Shown here: piece after piece, positions 12,028-22,330 of the stretch
Layout: each line of letters starts with the position of its first letter
How positions within the stretch are numbered: the first letter of the stretch is position 1
Assembly (NCBI RefSeq): GCF_042453785.1
Contig: NC_091667.1
Coordinates: 11,932,001 to 11,996,000 of the forward strand
Source: Malus domestica
Taxonomy: Eukaryota > Streptophyta > Magnoliopsida > Rosales > Rosaceae
Length of the DNA: 64,000 bases
Direction: 5' to 3'
The notes under the pieces: model-generated
The model's database searches: none
What the model saw: the letters and a program-made list of their open reading frames with translations, nothing else
What the model was told of the DNA's origin: nothing
Position numbers and translations under genes: made by a program

Positions 12028-12278
12028 TGATATAACCTCATTCAACCTTAACCAATTGTGCAGGTGAAATGTTAATAGAAGAAGGAGGAAGAAGGGTAAT
12101 GGAAAAAAAAGGAAGAAGATGACAGTTAGTAGTAAAAGCCATGGTAGGCCGAATATAAAGTGCTCTAAACAAACTCTGCCAGCTGGCATTACTAACAAAC
12201 TCTCATAATTACCAGCACATGAGCATCTTTTAACTAACTAAGTCACTAATTATAATTAAACTAATCATTATCATAATA
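12028..12278 (-). repeat. 5' LTR of the chromovirus
   Basis: 251 bp from tgatataacct to atcataata, matching both ends of the 3' LTR. The terminal ca has mutated to ta. It lacks the MITE found in the other LTR. Divergence is visible throughout, so the insertion is old. Confidence 0.85.
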
Positions 12279-12283
12279 GGCCC

Positions 12284-12877
12284 AAGGGATTTTTAGGGAA
12301 GACGACGCAAAATGTCGTCGTTGGCTATGTGAGCTTGGGAGCACGGCTCCATGGCTCGGCTTGCAACTCGGCTCGGTGCTGACCATGACTTTGAGTCGCG
12401 GCTCCAGCGCAAGCTAGGGTTCAATATTCCCTTCTTCTTTTTGTCTATTTTTCTTTCCTTTTTCTTTATTTATTCACACATATTTAATTCACATAATAGC
12501 AATTTTATGAATATAATGCATAAACAATTTATATAGAATCTAAAATTCGTAAATCGTAAAGTTGAGTCCTGCATTTTGGTGAAAGTTCATGCAATGAAGG
12601 CTAAAAAAATATCAAAATAAACATCGTTATTTTGGAAGAACCTAGATTGCGTGATGAATATTGTGAACAGAGTTTGTCGAAATTCTTTCTTAGGGTTTCG
12701 GCTTACTTCTTCAAGGCTTGTATTACGTTTAACACAAGAAAAATAAATTGATCAATAAAATTATATGAATTCAATAAAATCAAATTTTAATCATAAAAAA
12801 ACATGATTAAAACATAATACTCCCTTGATTGAAGAACAAACTCTCTATAGCACAACATTAAGAGCGTGCTGATAGTG
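12284..12877 (-). other. Ty1/copia 5' leader (copy B, right part)
   Basis: Continuation of the copia leader after the chromovirus insertion. 12580-12877 aligns with 1441-1670 (shared gaagaac, taacacaa and catgattaaaa blocks). A primer-site relic is at 12861-12877 (plus agagcgtgctgatagtg), equivalent to 1655-1670. No gene. Confidence 0.55.
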
Positions 12878-13710
12878 TGTCGTGACCGTGCAACATAGAG
12901 AGAAAGAGAGTGGAGAATAGGCTTGAGGAATTATGTGTTATTCCCCAGTACTTGTGCCCTTATTTATAGTAATAAGGAGGAGAGAAACTTGCTCTCCAAG
13001 TAATACAAAGTCTATTAGAAAAGATGTGTTGGAAATTGTATATTATAATATATATGAAATATTGTAACATATAATTTTAATAATTGAATGAAAAATAGTG
13101 TTAAATGTATTTCTTAGAAAGGTTATGTTGTTTAGGTGTATTCCCTTACGAAATGATGTATGCTTATAGATGAAAAGTTCATTTCTTTAATAGATAGTAA
13201 TTGGGCTCTATATCAACCCATGAAACCATTGGTATTAAATGATAGAAAATTAGAGTTAATTCTTACTCTTGAGAAATAGGGTTTCCCCACTTTGTTTCTC
13301 TCATTCTTCGTTTGTCAAATTCTGAGTTGTGTCTTGAGAGTAGGAAAAATATAAAGTTTGCCAGAGTCCGAAGATTGAAGTGCTTAGATTGTTGAATTAT
13401 GGGAGACAGACGCCTACCAAATTACAAGTACAAGAGTAGGGGCGAAATCATGCATTTAGAACTTGCATTTATGCATGCCTCAATCTCCAAGTTTGTCAGT
13501 TTTTCTAACTTTCTCTCTAGTTGTTTATATTAATCTCATACATAATTGTTGTTGTGAATTTACCTATGATTATTAACATTGAAATTCTTTTATTATTTTC
13601 ATATTTTCTAACATTGCTCCAACAAGATCTTCTAGATCCCAAAGGATACCTAATCTATTTCTACTGAGGATTTACACAATTATACATGTATTATAACGTA
13701 TGTCATAACA
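12878..13710 (-). repeat. Ty1/copia 5' LTR (copy B), interrupted
   Basis: Homologous to 1671-1942: gagaga tract, a minus-strand TATA-like box in gcccttatttatagtaataagg (12956-12978) and aggatttacacaatt. It is split by the element at 13027-13624. Without that insert it is about 230 bp. The right edge is uncertain because a MITE abuts it at 13711. Confidence 0.55.
13027..13624. mobile_element. Probable solo LTR, 598 bp, inside the copia LTR
   Basis: The copia LTR homology stops at 13025 and resumes at 13625. The inserted block starts tgttgga and ends tccaaca, an LTR-like TG...CA with a 7-bp inverted end. Flanks are agatg and agatc, a 5-bp duplication with one mismatch. A TATA-like ctctatatcaa lies near 13206. 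No coding capacity. A solo LTR fits best; a small non-LTR element is the alternative. Confidence 0.65.
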
Positions 13711-13814
13711 ATTGGCACTTCAAAAATGTAATTGTTCACTCTTTGTATGTGTATCTTTCTTTTTAAATATAAAAAATGTGGAGTGCATAATGATTTTTTT
13801 TAGTGTCAATAACA
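13711..13814. mobile_element. MITE, copy 1 of a family also at 40417-40530
   Basis: About 104 bp with inverted ends: ttggcacttcaaaaa at the left and tttttttagtgtcaataac at the right. The same ends and spacing occur at 40417-40530. No ORF. Superfamily not determinable because no clean target duplication is visible. Confidence 0.6.
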
Positions 13815-13815
13815 A

Positions 13816-13905
13816 CCTTTTTTTTTCTTTTTTATTTAATAAAGTAAGAGGATTCGAACTTGAGACCTGTTTTGTTACCCACCTTAGCAACCTAAAAGAT
13901 TACTA
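13816..13905 (-). mobile_element. Possible tRNA-derived SINE, short or truncated
   Basis: The minus strand contains AGGTCTCAAGTTCGAATCCT, very close to a pol III B box (GTTCGAATCC), followed at its 3' side by an A-rich tail (TAAAAAAGAAAAAAAAA). An A-box-like TTGCTAAGGTGGGTAAC lies about 30 nt before the B box. Only about 90 bp, so truncated if real. The A box is poor. Confidence 0.4.
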
Positions 13906-14420
13906 AAGTTTCTAAGCTTTAACCTTGCAAGTGCACAAAGATGTTAATAGTATAGTAAGCAAGCAACAGTCAATCCCACTGAAGATTGTTTATTACTTTG
14001 CATCTCAACACACAAACACACATTTAAAAAGATTTGATTTGGTTTTGAATTGGTATTAAATAGAAAATTTAATAATAAAATCAACAAAATTAAGAATGGA
14101 TTTTAAAATCAAATATGAGTCAAGTTAGAGCATGTAATCCACGACTAAACATTCATCAACCAACATTATAATACGAGCTTACAATTCCAAGCAATTGGAA
14201 TGAAGACATTCATAACACATCCATGGCATGTAGATTATGTTATATTGATTCTCTCTAAGATATGTAAAGTGCATGATGTTTCCCTCATTACAAGTATTCT
14301 ATCAAGCAACCTAGCATGACGTTTACTCAAGTTAACGAAATAGAATCCATTAAGTTCAAAGAGAATATGAATATCACAAGAACCTTAGAATATGTTGTAT
14401 ATTACTAAGAATTCAAGATG
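13906..14420. other. Unassigned AT-rich DNA
   Basis: No credible ORF, TIR or LTR boundary. The style (agcaagcaacagtcaatcccac) hints at an old LTR-retrotransposon internal region, but I cannot support a class. Confidence 0.4.
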
Positions 14421-14425
14421 TTACT

Positions 14426-16357
14426 TGATAGGGGCATATTTATGCGACTGGGTTAGCTTGTTCTCATGCATTTATGTTGTTATTTCTTAGTTAATTATGT
14501 ATTTTAAGCTATTTTCGTGTGTTTGTAGGTCCATAGGCCTTATAAAGCAATAAGGTGCATTTTGGTTCATTTTGGAGCAGTTTTGGGCTTGGAATGGATA
14601 ACACATGCATGGAGCAAGGTGGATGGACAAAATTGAAGACTAAAAAGGCTAGGAATGTGTTAAAGAGAGAAGAATTAATGTAAAAAGGACAAAGAGCTCA
14701 GCCACAAAGGGGTATCACACCACCATTCACCTTTCCATCATTACCGTGCACCACCATTGCACTCCCTTTAGATTCCTATGCCGTGCATCATCATCCATGT
14801 TCCCTCCATTGACTCATTTGTTGCATCATTCCACTTCCTTTCCTTTGTCAACCATGTGCACAATATCCTTTCACCTCCTTGCACTCATTGATTCACCACT
14901 TGCTCACCTTTCCACCCATGCCATGCATAATCACCCTTGTCCCTTTCATTATTTCAAATTTCATGCATCATTACATTGAATCATTGCACTCAATTGCTAC
15001 ACCATTCCTTGTTCCCTCCATCATTTCAGATTTCATGCATCATTATATTGAATCATTGCACTCAATTGCTACACCACTCCATGTTCCCCTCCATTGCCAT
15101 GCACTTCCTCTATAAAAGGAAGTGTGTAACATAAATTGGGTTAGTTTTTGCTTGATCATTCATCCCCATTTCAATACAACCTTCATCCAAACACATCCAT
15201 TCATCTTCACATCCATTCCTCCATACAAACAAACCTTCAAACACTCACCAACACCTTGTGCCGTATCAAAGGAAAGGAAGGAAAGTGCTTGGACGTGCTT
15301 GCTGTCCAACTTGGATCGTTGGAGCATTTAGGTGTTTTCTTTCTTTTGTTTCCAATGTTTAAATTCATTTTCTTTCATTTTGTTGTGAACATGAGTGGCT
15401 AAACCCCTCTTAGCTAGGGGTGATTTCAAAGCCATGATTATGTGTGTAATATGATTTGATAAATTCCAGTTATGAACTCTTGAATTGTGAATGCAATTAG
15501 CTTAACTATTTGATTGATAACTTATTTGTATTTGTTGATTAAGGGTCGACACTTAATTGGCATGCATAAATCCGATGCTAGAATATAAGAAAGTTTCACA
15601 TAATCGTTACAAACTTATATTCATAAGTAGTGGAGGTCGCTTATAAACGATCACGTTAAGTTTAATTCTAGCATAAGTGACATGATGTCATGTAGGGAAC
15701 TTTTGAAGAATATTTTGGGTTGTTGAATGATGTCATCCAATCCAATAAAACAAGGAAAATCTGAGGGTTAACTAGTGATGTCACAGTTAATTTGGGGTAT
15801 TGTCGTTCATAATTCAATGAAGTAGTAACTGGAAATCGAGTTGTTTGCATACATGTCATGTATGGAGAAAAAGCCTCTAGCTATCCCATCCATCATCTTA
15901 TTTCCCAAATTCATTTTACGATCCGTCTAGTTTTCATACTTGATTATTTGTTTCAACTTCGTCCAAAATCTGTCTTAAGTTTTAGTTACTTGTTTTTATT
16001 TCCAATTCATCCAAAACTCAATCCCCCTTTACTTTAGTGTGTCTAATTAGTTAGAATCTATTTTAGTTGTGTTTTTAAGTGTTTTGATTCAAGTAAAAGT
16101 CAATTTTCATCCAAAGTCATTTCTAGTGTCTAGTTTAAGTTTATTTGGTTGTTTTAAGCTGTTTTGAGTATTTTAAGTTTGCTTTGAGTCTTGTGAGTCT
16201 TGTTAAGTGTTTTTAAGTTTAGTTTTATGTTTTTGAGTCAGTTTAGAGGTCATTAGCAAGCCCTCATAATCCCCGGTCCAGAACGATCCCTACTTATACT
16301 TATACTACAATTGTCAAAAGAGGGTTAAATTTGTGTGTTAAGTTAATTTTCGCATCA
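14426..16357. mobile_element. Solo LTR, family S, 1932 bp
   Basis: Starts tgataggggcatatttatgc and ends ttttcgcatca (TG...CA). The 5-bp duplication ttact is exact at 14421-14425 and 16358-16362. The body aligns throughout with 30182-31899, including the ttagctaggggtga and atccccggtc blocks. No internal domain or second LTR, hence a solo LTR. A TATA-like ctataaaagga is near 15109-15119 on the plus strand. It sits at the first base of the Tat LTR starting at 16362, so it is younger than that element. Confidence 0.88.
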
Positions 16358-16361
16358 TTAC

Positions 16362-16940
16362 TGTGGATGCAAATTTCTTCCTCTTGATCTTGGACAAAAT
16401 TGCACCTACAAAACAAATAACACCTTAGGTCAAGGTCAAAAGTCTCACGCGCCCATGATGAATGGGAGGGGGCTTTAGCCGAAGAACCTTCGATGCCGAA
16501 GTTAGAATTTTGTGAGAAAAGTGTTTGAGAATTTTGGAGAATTTTAGCAAGAGTGAAGACTTAGGTTTCTAGAGAAAATGGGGTAGTATATATAGGGCAT
16601 GGCTGGTCCCCTTGGGAGAGAAGGTGACCGGCCTTTTATGTATTTTTTGGGTGTAATTGGTAGTTTAATTGGCCATTAATAGATTAATTAGGTAATAAAT
16701 CCATTAATTAGCCAATTAACATAATTTAAAAGGCATATTTTAGGGGTTACCTTGTGGAGAGGATTTGATGAGCATGGATGAAATAGGTTGAAAAATAAAT
16801 ACCTATTTGGGCATTTTTGACTTGATTGAAGGATGATTGTCCATTGCTCGCGTGTAGGAATTTCGGTGTGCCTCGAGGGTAATTTTGTCATTTTTACCCA
16901 AAAATCCATGTGTCGCCTTGTGATTATTTTTGGCTCCACA
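16362..16940 (-). repeat. 3' LTR of Tat copy 2
   Basis: 579 bp, tgtggatgcaaatttc to tttggctccaca, homologous to 50218-51146 and 61833-62762 but shorter and diverged. Followed by the purine tract complement aatgcccccacacct (minus strand AGGTGTGGGGGCATT). A minus-strand TATA-like box lies in gtagtatatatagggc near 16585. Confidence 0.88.
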
Positions 16941-17099
16941 AATGCCCCCACACCTGTTGGGCTGTTCACAGGAAAAGGCAGTAGGTATAGAGATCTTCTT
17001 GCTTTAGAAAACATAGGCTTGTTTCCTATTTTTAAGTCCACCTTAAGTGGGTTATTAAATCAACTTTGGAGAGTGATTTATTCTACCCTACAAGAGAGA

Positions 17100-18890
17100 G
17101 AGAGCTTAGAGGATATTTTTCCCCCTCCTCTAGCAATCTTCTACATCTTGCCCGTGCAAAGAACCGTGTTTCGTTGCTTTCATCATCTTCTCCGCGCCGC
17201 ACCGAGGTAAGAAAATTTTAATTTTCCATGTCTTCTTCTTGGATATTGCTGTCACGGGGCAGCCGTCAGGGTGGTGTGGCACGTCGGCTAGCATGGGCCG
17301 ATGAGGTGTTGTGGCAGAGACCATTGCTTGGGCTACTCGGCTTGGCTAGAGCCAAGGGCAACTTGCGCAACTGGGGCCACATGGCTCATGTCCTTTGGGC
17401 TCTTAGACCTGACGCGAGCCAGGCCGGTGATTAAGAGAAATGAGGAGGTTGCGGGCCTCATAGGCTGCTGGAATGCTGTGCATGCAGGCCTTCTGCCTGT
17501 TAGAATGATGGGTTGAGCTCTCCTGCTGAGTACCATGAATGTCGTTGGCTGCTTAGTCTTCTTCGCCAAGAGAAATGTGGGCTGCTCCCCAAAGAGGATG
17601 TAAAGAGGATCAAGGCGGATGCATTAGCTTGTCTGATCGCTATCGTGGAGCTTACTACAAATGAGATGGAAAAAAAGAGATCTTCCCCGCCTCTAGATCT
17701 AAGCCTATGGCACCTACCATGTCGAGAATGGCTAGTACAACTGCTGATAGGATTACTCATCGTAAAGGTCCTGTCATGCCCCCAATGCCGAAGTTTGTAC
17801 CAAGATGTCCATTGCGAGCTAAGTCTGATCCACCTTTTGGAGAGGCTTGCTATTAGGAAGAGCAATAAGGTGGATTCTGCTACTAAAGTGGTGCCAAGGC
17901 TTATTTCTCTTGCTGCTGAGAATGAGGAGACTACTCGCATGGGCAACTGTGAGAAATCCACAAAGCTTGCTTCTTGGGAGGCTGTTGAGATCTGTGTGCT
18001 TTTGAAACCAGATCTGCTTAAAAACATAGACGCTTATGCCAAGTTTGTCGATGGCGTTAGAAGGGTTGTTTACCCAAGTTCCTTTGCAAAGCATATGGCT
18101 GAGTATATGAAGATTGCTCTACTTGCAATGATGCAGAAGATAGTTATTCTAGCAGCAGAGTCTATGCTCTTTGACCAAGAGGATACCAAGGCTGCTAAGG
18201 AGGTGGCAAAGGTTGTGGCAGCCGAAGCTTATTCTTTTATCGAGAAGATCGAGAGGTTGGAATCTGAGCTAGTCGATTTGAAAGGGTCTATCTTTACCTC
18301 CAATTCTCTGTAGTTTGAGACCACTCACCAAGAGATCATTGACTTGAAGACTAGGCTTGACGCGATCTAAGTTAAGTATGAAAGTGCAGAGAAGGAGATT
18401 GGATGTTACATACCTCAGATTCAAGATCTTGAGTTTGCAATTTCTGAGCTTCATTTCGTTGCTTATGTAAAGAATGAAGAGTTGATTGCTGCTTATAATC
18501 AAGTGATCCACTTCAAGAGAATCGTTGATAGGCTTGAACCCCAAGTGTTGGAACTTCAAGGTGTACAGATCAACGAAAGTCTGAAGAAAGAAGTGGATGA
18601 GCTGTAGCGCTTCCGTGTTGATCTGCTCAAGGAGAATGAGCAGCTGAAGGGTGGGAATGATGGGCTCGAGGTTTCGAGACTTTCTTTATCTATCTAGAAG
18701 ACTTGCTTGCTTTTACTTTTAAGGCTTCCATTAGTGAAATAATTGGAAAAGTTGGTGCCCAAGCTGGGGCAGCTGGGGGTGAAACGTTGGATGATACCGC
18801 TGCTAAGAGTGTCGCGGCTGCTGAAGGTGTGGCGACCGAGTAGTCGTGGGATGCCCAAACAGCTGAAGTGTAGTCTTCTAGGTAAGCTTT
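17100..18890 (+). pseudogene. Opposite-strand gene of Tat copy 2, decayed
   Basis: 17513-18313 encodes 266 residues homologous to the C-terminal exon of the gene at 51734-54067 (AEYHECRWLLS, LLKPDLLKNIDAYAKFVDGV, ALLAMMQK, FDQEDTKAAKE). Homology continues past a TAG at 18313 as coiled-coil sequence with further stops to about 18660, then shifts frame. The upstream exon is replaced by unrelated sequence from about 17228. The 5' splice donor context gaggtaagaaaatt at 17204-17217 matches 51467-51480, so the leader intron was shared. Confidence 0.75.
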
Positions 18891-19920
18891 AGGATTTTCT
18901 TTGTTTTTCCTTGTAGCTCTTGTTTTGCTTGAACTCATTCGGCCTTTGCTAGTTGTTTATAAACATGTTTCCTTCGCTTTTCTTCATCTTCACTTCTTTT
19001 GTTCATACCCTAACCTTTAGACTTTATAGACCAGTGGCAGGCGTACTACTTTTCTATAAGCAGACATGCCTCGTAGCTTATGCAACCGTAGGTGCTGGTG
19101 TAGAACTTTGCAAAGTTATTAGCCATAGGGTTAGCAGCCAGACGCCTTACTTACAAAAGCAGACAAGACCGCGTGACCACTAGGCTGTTAACTTTGGCTT
19201 TCTCTAATTTCATAGGTTGCGTAACAAGTATCACAACACTTTAGGACTTGGTGCAGGTTGTTCCACGCTTAGCAAAGGTGAAACTTATCGACTATGCAGC
19301 ATGTCGGCAGTGGATGAAGTTTCGTATATGCACGTTAGCTTGTTTAACCTTTCACATGAATGTGCGGTTGTATAAGTCTAGCGCGGCTTTACTGCTCGAA
19401 GGGCAAACTGTTGGCAGTCTTCCGAAAACCGTAGGCTACCTTAGTGCCCTCGGTAGCAGCTTTAAGGTTCGAGGGTAGCCGTCTGTAAGGTGTACTGCGT
19501 AATGTGCCCCCTCCGTCTCTAGGGCCCGGTTTCCAGCGAATTAAGCCAAGAGACCTAAAATCCTTCAGCTAGCTAAGCCTTGAAAAAGGTCATTGTGGCT
19601 ACTTCTAGGAATCCTGGCACAAGCCATCGTGCACTTAGTTATACCAGGGCAGCCCGGCTTATCCATGTTTGGATATTTAGAGTGTAAGTTTATCATCCTG
19701 CCTTGAAGAGTAGACTCATGTGGGTGTTAGGGAATTGGTTTACCCTCTCGCATTAGAGAGCAATTAGTTTATCCTTTCACACTGGAGAGCAGACCTATGT
19801 GGGTGTCGGGGAATTGGTTTACCCTATCACACTGGAGAGCATGGTTGGTCCCTCAGGGGGCGTAATTCCTGCGATGAGTCCCTAAGAAGGGCGCGATCTT
19901 CTTTTGAAGTGCAGGAGTGA
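18891..19920. other. Conserved Tat spacer (copy 2)
   Basis: Aligns with 54068-55010: the block accctaacctttagac, the tgctactttctataagcagac region and gtgccccctccgtctctagg are shared. No ORF is conserved between the two copies, so this is non-coding. It lies between the tail-to-tail ends of pol and the opposite-strand gene and could hold 3' ends of both transcripts. Confidence 0.6.
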
Positions 19921-20005
19921 TCAGTTGTTGTAAGCATGCAGCCGAGCCAAGTTGTAGATTACTTTTGAATTCCTCATTGAAAAACGAGTGAAAAGAACGA
20001 GAACT

Positions 20006-20560
20006 TTAGCTGTAAGGTAGGAACTGCATAATAACTGGATAATCCTCGGTTGGTGAGGTGGTGCCCATCGAGCTGCTTGAGTCTTCGGGCTTTGGTGTTG
20101 CGGGAGGTTGCACATGGCACTTCCTTAGATCGTAGGCATTCCACTGCTTTTTGATCTCTTTGTTGTTCTTGGTGGCATGGGTGTAACTACTCTTGTCGCC
20201 TACTCTATTGGTCTTATACGAACCTTCCCAGATAGGATCCATCTTTTTGGAGCATTCTTTACGAGCAGTGATGAAGGTTTTTCTAAAGACTAGATTTCCA
20301 GGTTGGAACTGTTGGATTTTGACCCTTTTGTTGTAGCTGGAGAGGAGCTGCTGCTGGTAGGCTGCGATACGGGTGATGGTATGCTCGCGCTTCTCCTCTG
20401 CCAGATTTAAGCTTGTGGCCATCTCCTTATTGTTCGGTTACTTGTCTTTTGGTGGTGCGATATGCCTATATACATCCGGGGAGTTCGTATGGCCATTTTC
20501 CCTTCTTGTCAGTGAGGGATTTCTTGAGGCAGTCGATGATCGTCTTGTTAGATGCTTTGA
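20006..20560 (-). pseudogene. Tat copy 2 integrase C-terminus
   Basis: 20006-20422 encodes 138 residues matching the end of the intact pol (ITRIAAYQQQLLSSYNKR, MDPIWEGSYKTNRVG, KQWNAYDLRKCHV). The intact pol stops just after YHV, whereas here the frame runs on past it for about 30 residues. 20423-20560 retains scraps of the upstream integrase. The catalytic core is deleted. Confidence 0.8.
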
Positions 20561-21406
20561 AGCCTAGAGTGATCGACTGCTCAGGCATCGAATTGTCTAG
20601 GGTGACAAGGACCACGTGTTCTCCTAAACCTTTGTAGTTGGGTAGAGCAGGCGCGGCTAGGGCGTGCTCGGCTACCTCCGGGGCGTCGTTGGGCTGTTTT
20701 ATTGCGTCGCCTAGGTTAGGCGTGAATGCGCAGTAAGAAGTCGTGAAGCTATCGTTAGGTCGCCCTATTGCATTGTGAAGGCGTGGTAGGGAGCTGTGGA
20801 GCTGGGGCCATATTACACGTAGCAGGAAATGCTCAACTGCCAGTATTGGGCCACTCTAGAGTTGAATTATGGAACAAGGGTCAGCTGGGGTTGTGTGACA
20901 CATAACAGGAAGTGGTGTTCAACTGCTGGTATATGTTGCTCCTATGTATAATCTTTTGGGGCGGCGATGACAAAACTTACTTCCGAGTGTGTCATTCTAG
21001 TGTTCGTCTGCCCTTGGCGCACCTTTTGGGCCGAGTTGTTGCTTTCGTCAGAAAACTTTGCATCTACCAGTGTCTATGCCTTTATCGTTGCGCATCTGAT
21101 TGGGCAGAATAGTGTGTCATGAGGATGACTACGTGCGTCTGAAGGAAAAACTTGAGCTTCGGGGTTGCAACAACTATTGCCAAAGTTAGCTTTTGAATTT
21201 CTGGTAGCATTGAGGAGAGCTTTTGAACTGTGGAATACAGGTAGTCGAGCCCCCAGCTCTTCTCGTATAATGGTAGAGCTTATTGTTACTTCAGATACAG
21301 TTAAACATGCGAATATGTCCTCCATTGCTTCCAGTTTGGATAGTAAGGAGGTGATGTAAGGTTTTTTTTCAAGTCCTTGCATCTTGATCAGTGAGCCTTG
21401 TCCCAA
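20561..21406 (-). pseudogene. Tat copy 2 RNase H scraps
   Basis: 21074-21406 contains KPYITSLLSKLEAMEDIFACLTVSEV, IIREELGARLPVFHSSKALLNA, homologous to the RNase H start in the intact pol (SEVAVSSALIREELGAQLPVFYTSKALLDA). 20561-20800 matches the archaeal-type RNase H part. The junction with integrase and the absence of RT show internal deletions. Confidence 0.75.
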
Positions 21407-21928
21407 AGTGCATGCTTGTCTGTTAGAGCAAAAGAGTCTGCCAGAGTTAGATGATCAATTTTCTGAACAACGGGTGGTTTGCTAGAAGTCCTTTTTAGAA
21501 GGCTACTCTAGCTATCGAGTCGTTGCATCTGACTATCCTTGCCTTCTTTGCTTTGAACCTCTTCACATAGTCGCGAAGCGACTTCTTTGGGTTCATCTTG
21601 ACGTTGAACAAGTGGTCGGATTTCTTCTTGATCGAGTGATGAGATGAATATTCTTTGGTGAAAACCAAAGAAAGTTTGTTGAAACTCCGGATGGTTTATG
21701 GCGGCAGGGTGTAGAACCAATCTTGCGCCTCGCCTTGTAGAATGGTGACGAATATCTTGCACATGAGATTGTCGTTGTTCTGATAAAGGACCATCGCGCT
21801 TCGGTAGTGCTTCAAATGCCTCTCCGGGTCTCCATCTCCTTTGAAGGATGTGAAATGTGGCATGCTAAACTTGCGTGGAGGTTCTGCTTGCTCGATTTCG
21901 TCCGTGAATGGTGGCCTACTTATGTTAG
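21407..21928 (-). pseudogene. Tat copy 2 gag fragment
   Basis: Aligns with about 59620-60150 of the intact gag, including the complements of the FKGDGDPERHLKHYRNAM and KKSDHLFNVK regions. It ends abruptly at about 21927 (gaatggtggcctacttatgtt), where AT-rich Harbinger sequence starts. No continuous ORF. Confidence 0.75.
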
Positions 21929-22109
21929 GCTATTTTTTTTCTTAAATTAATTTTTTTTTAAATAAATATGTAGACTATCGTAAATTAATTTATAAACATT
22001 TTAATCTAAAAATATTTAAATTCCAATAAATATTGAAAAATCACTAAATTTTCCACAAAGCAAGTCTTCAACTTTCACCAATCTTTCAACCCTAGGCTAA
22101 CGTTCAATT

Positions 22110-22192
22110 CACCAACCGTTCAACACCAAACTTTCAACTTTCACCAACCGTTCAACACCAAACTTTCAAGGGTCACCAACCATTCAACTTTC
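22110..22192. repeat. 32-bp subterminal tandem repeat in H1
   Basis: Copies start at 22110, 22142 and 22174 (caccaaccgttcaacacc..., the last partial), each with a caacttt- or caagggt-type end. Located just upstream of the transposase promoter; possibly a transposase- or Myb-binding array. Confidence 0.65.
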
Positions 22193-22199
22193 ATCAATC

Positions 22200-22212
22200 A
22201 TCCTCTATATAA
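22200..22212 (+). promoter_or_regulatory. TATA box of the H1 transposase
   Basis: atcctctatataaac about 120 bp before the transposase ATG at 22331, a classic plant TATA context (CTATATAAA). Confidence 0.6.
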
Positions 22213-22330
22213 ACATATGTCCATTATTAGTTGATCACACAACCTTTCAACCTTCAATCATCCTCTATATTCACCAATCTTTCAAATTTCAAAGAGTTTT
22301 TGTTTCCTAAAAATCCTCAATATCTCATCA

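Larger units (their letters stand above)
7293..12278 (-). mobile_element. Ty3/gypsy chromovirus (Reina-like), decayed but structurally complete
   Basis: LTRs at 7293-7730 (3') and 12028-12278 (5') flank gag, protease, RT-RNase H and integrase-chromodomain relics, all on the minus strand. The 5-bp TSD ggccc is exact at 7288-7292 and 12279-12283. A degenerate initiator-Met primer site lies at 12016-12026 (plus ggatgataccaa), and a purine tract (minus AAGGGGTAGGCAA) borders the 3' LTR at 7731-7743. Several stops and at least two frame changes make it non-autonomous. The lineage call (chromovirus, perhaps Reina) rests on gene order, RT style and the C-terminal chromodomain-like segment. Confidence 0.88.
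16362..21928 (-). mobile_element. Ty3/gypsy Tat element, decayed and 5'-truncated (copy 2)
   Basis: Same order as the intact element at 50218-62762: 3' LTR (16362-16940), opposite-strand gene relic (about 17100-18890), conserved spacer (18890-19920), integrase end, RNase H and gag scraps. RT, protease and most of integrase are deleted. Gag homology stops near 21927, where Harbinger sequence begins; the 5' LTR is missing. Confidence 0.85.

Noticed and set aside
11693..12067. 124-codon plus-strand ORF
   Set aside because: Antisense to the chromovirus gag start and 5' LTR; it ends inside the LTR and has no recognisable motif.
14746..15402. Overlapping plus-strand ORFs
   Set aside because: They lie in the solo LTR; the similar region of the second family member (30420-30890) does not preserve the reading frames.
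17228..17516. Two overlapping plus-strand ORFs with Leu/Gly/Ala-rich products
   Set aside because: GC-rich stretch within decayed Tat copy 2; no homology to the intact antisense exon 1 and no motif.
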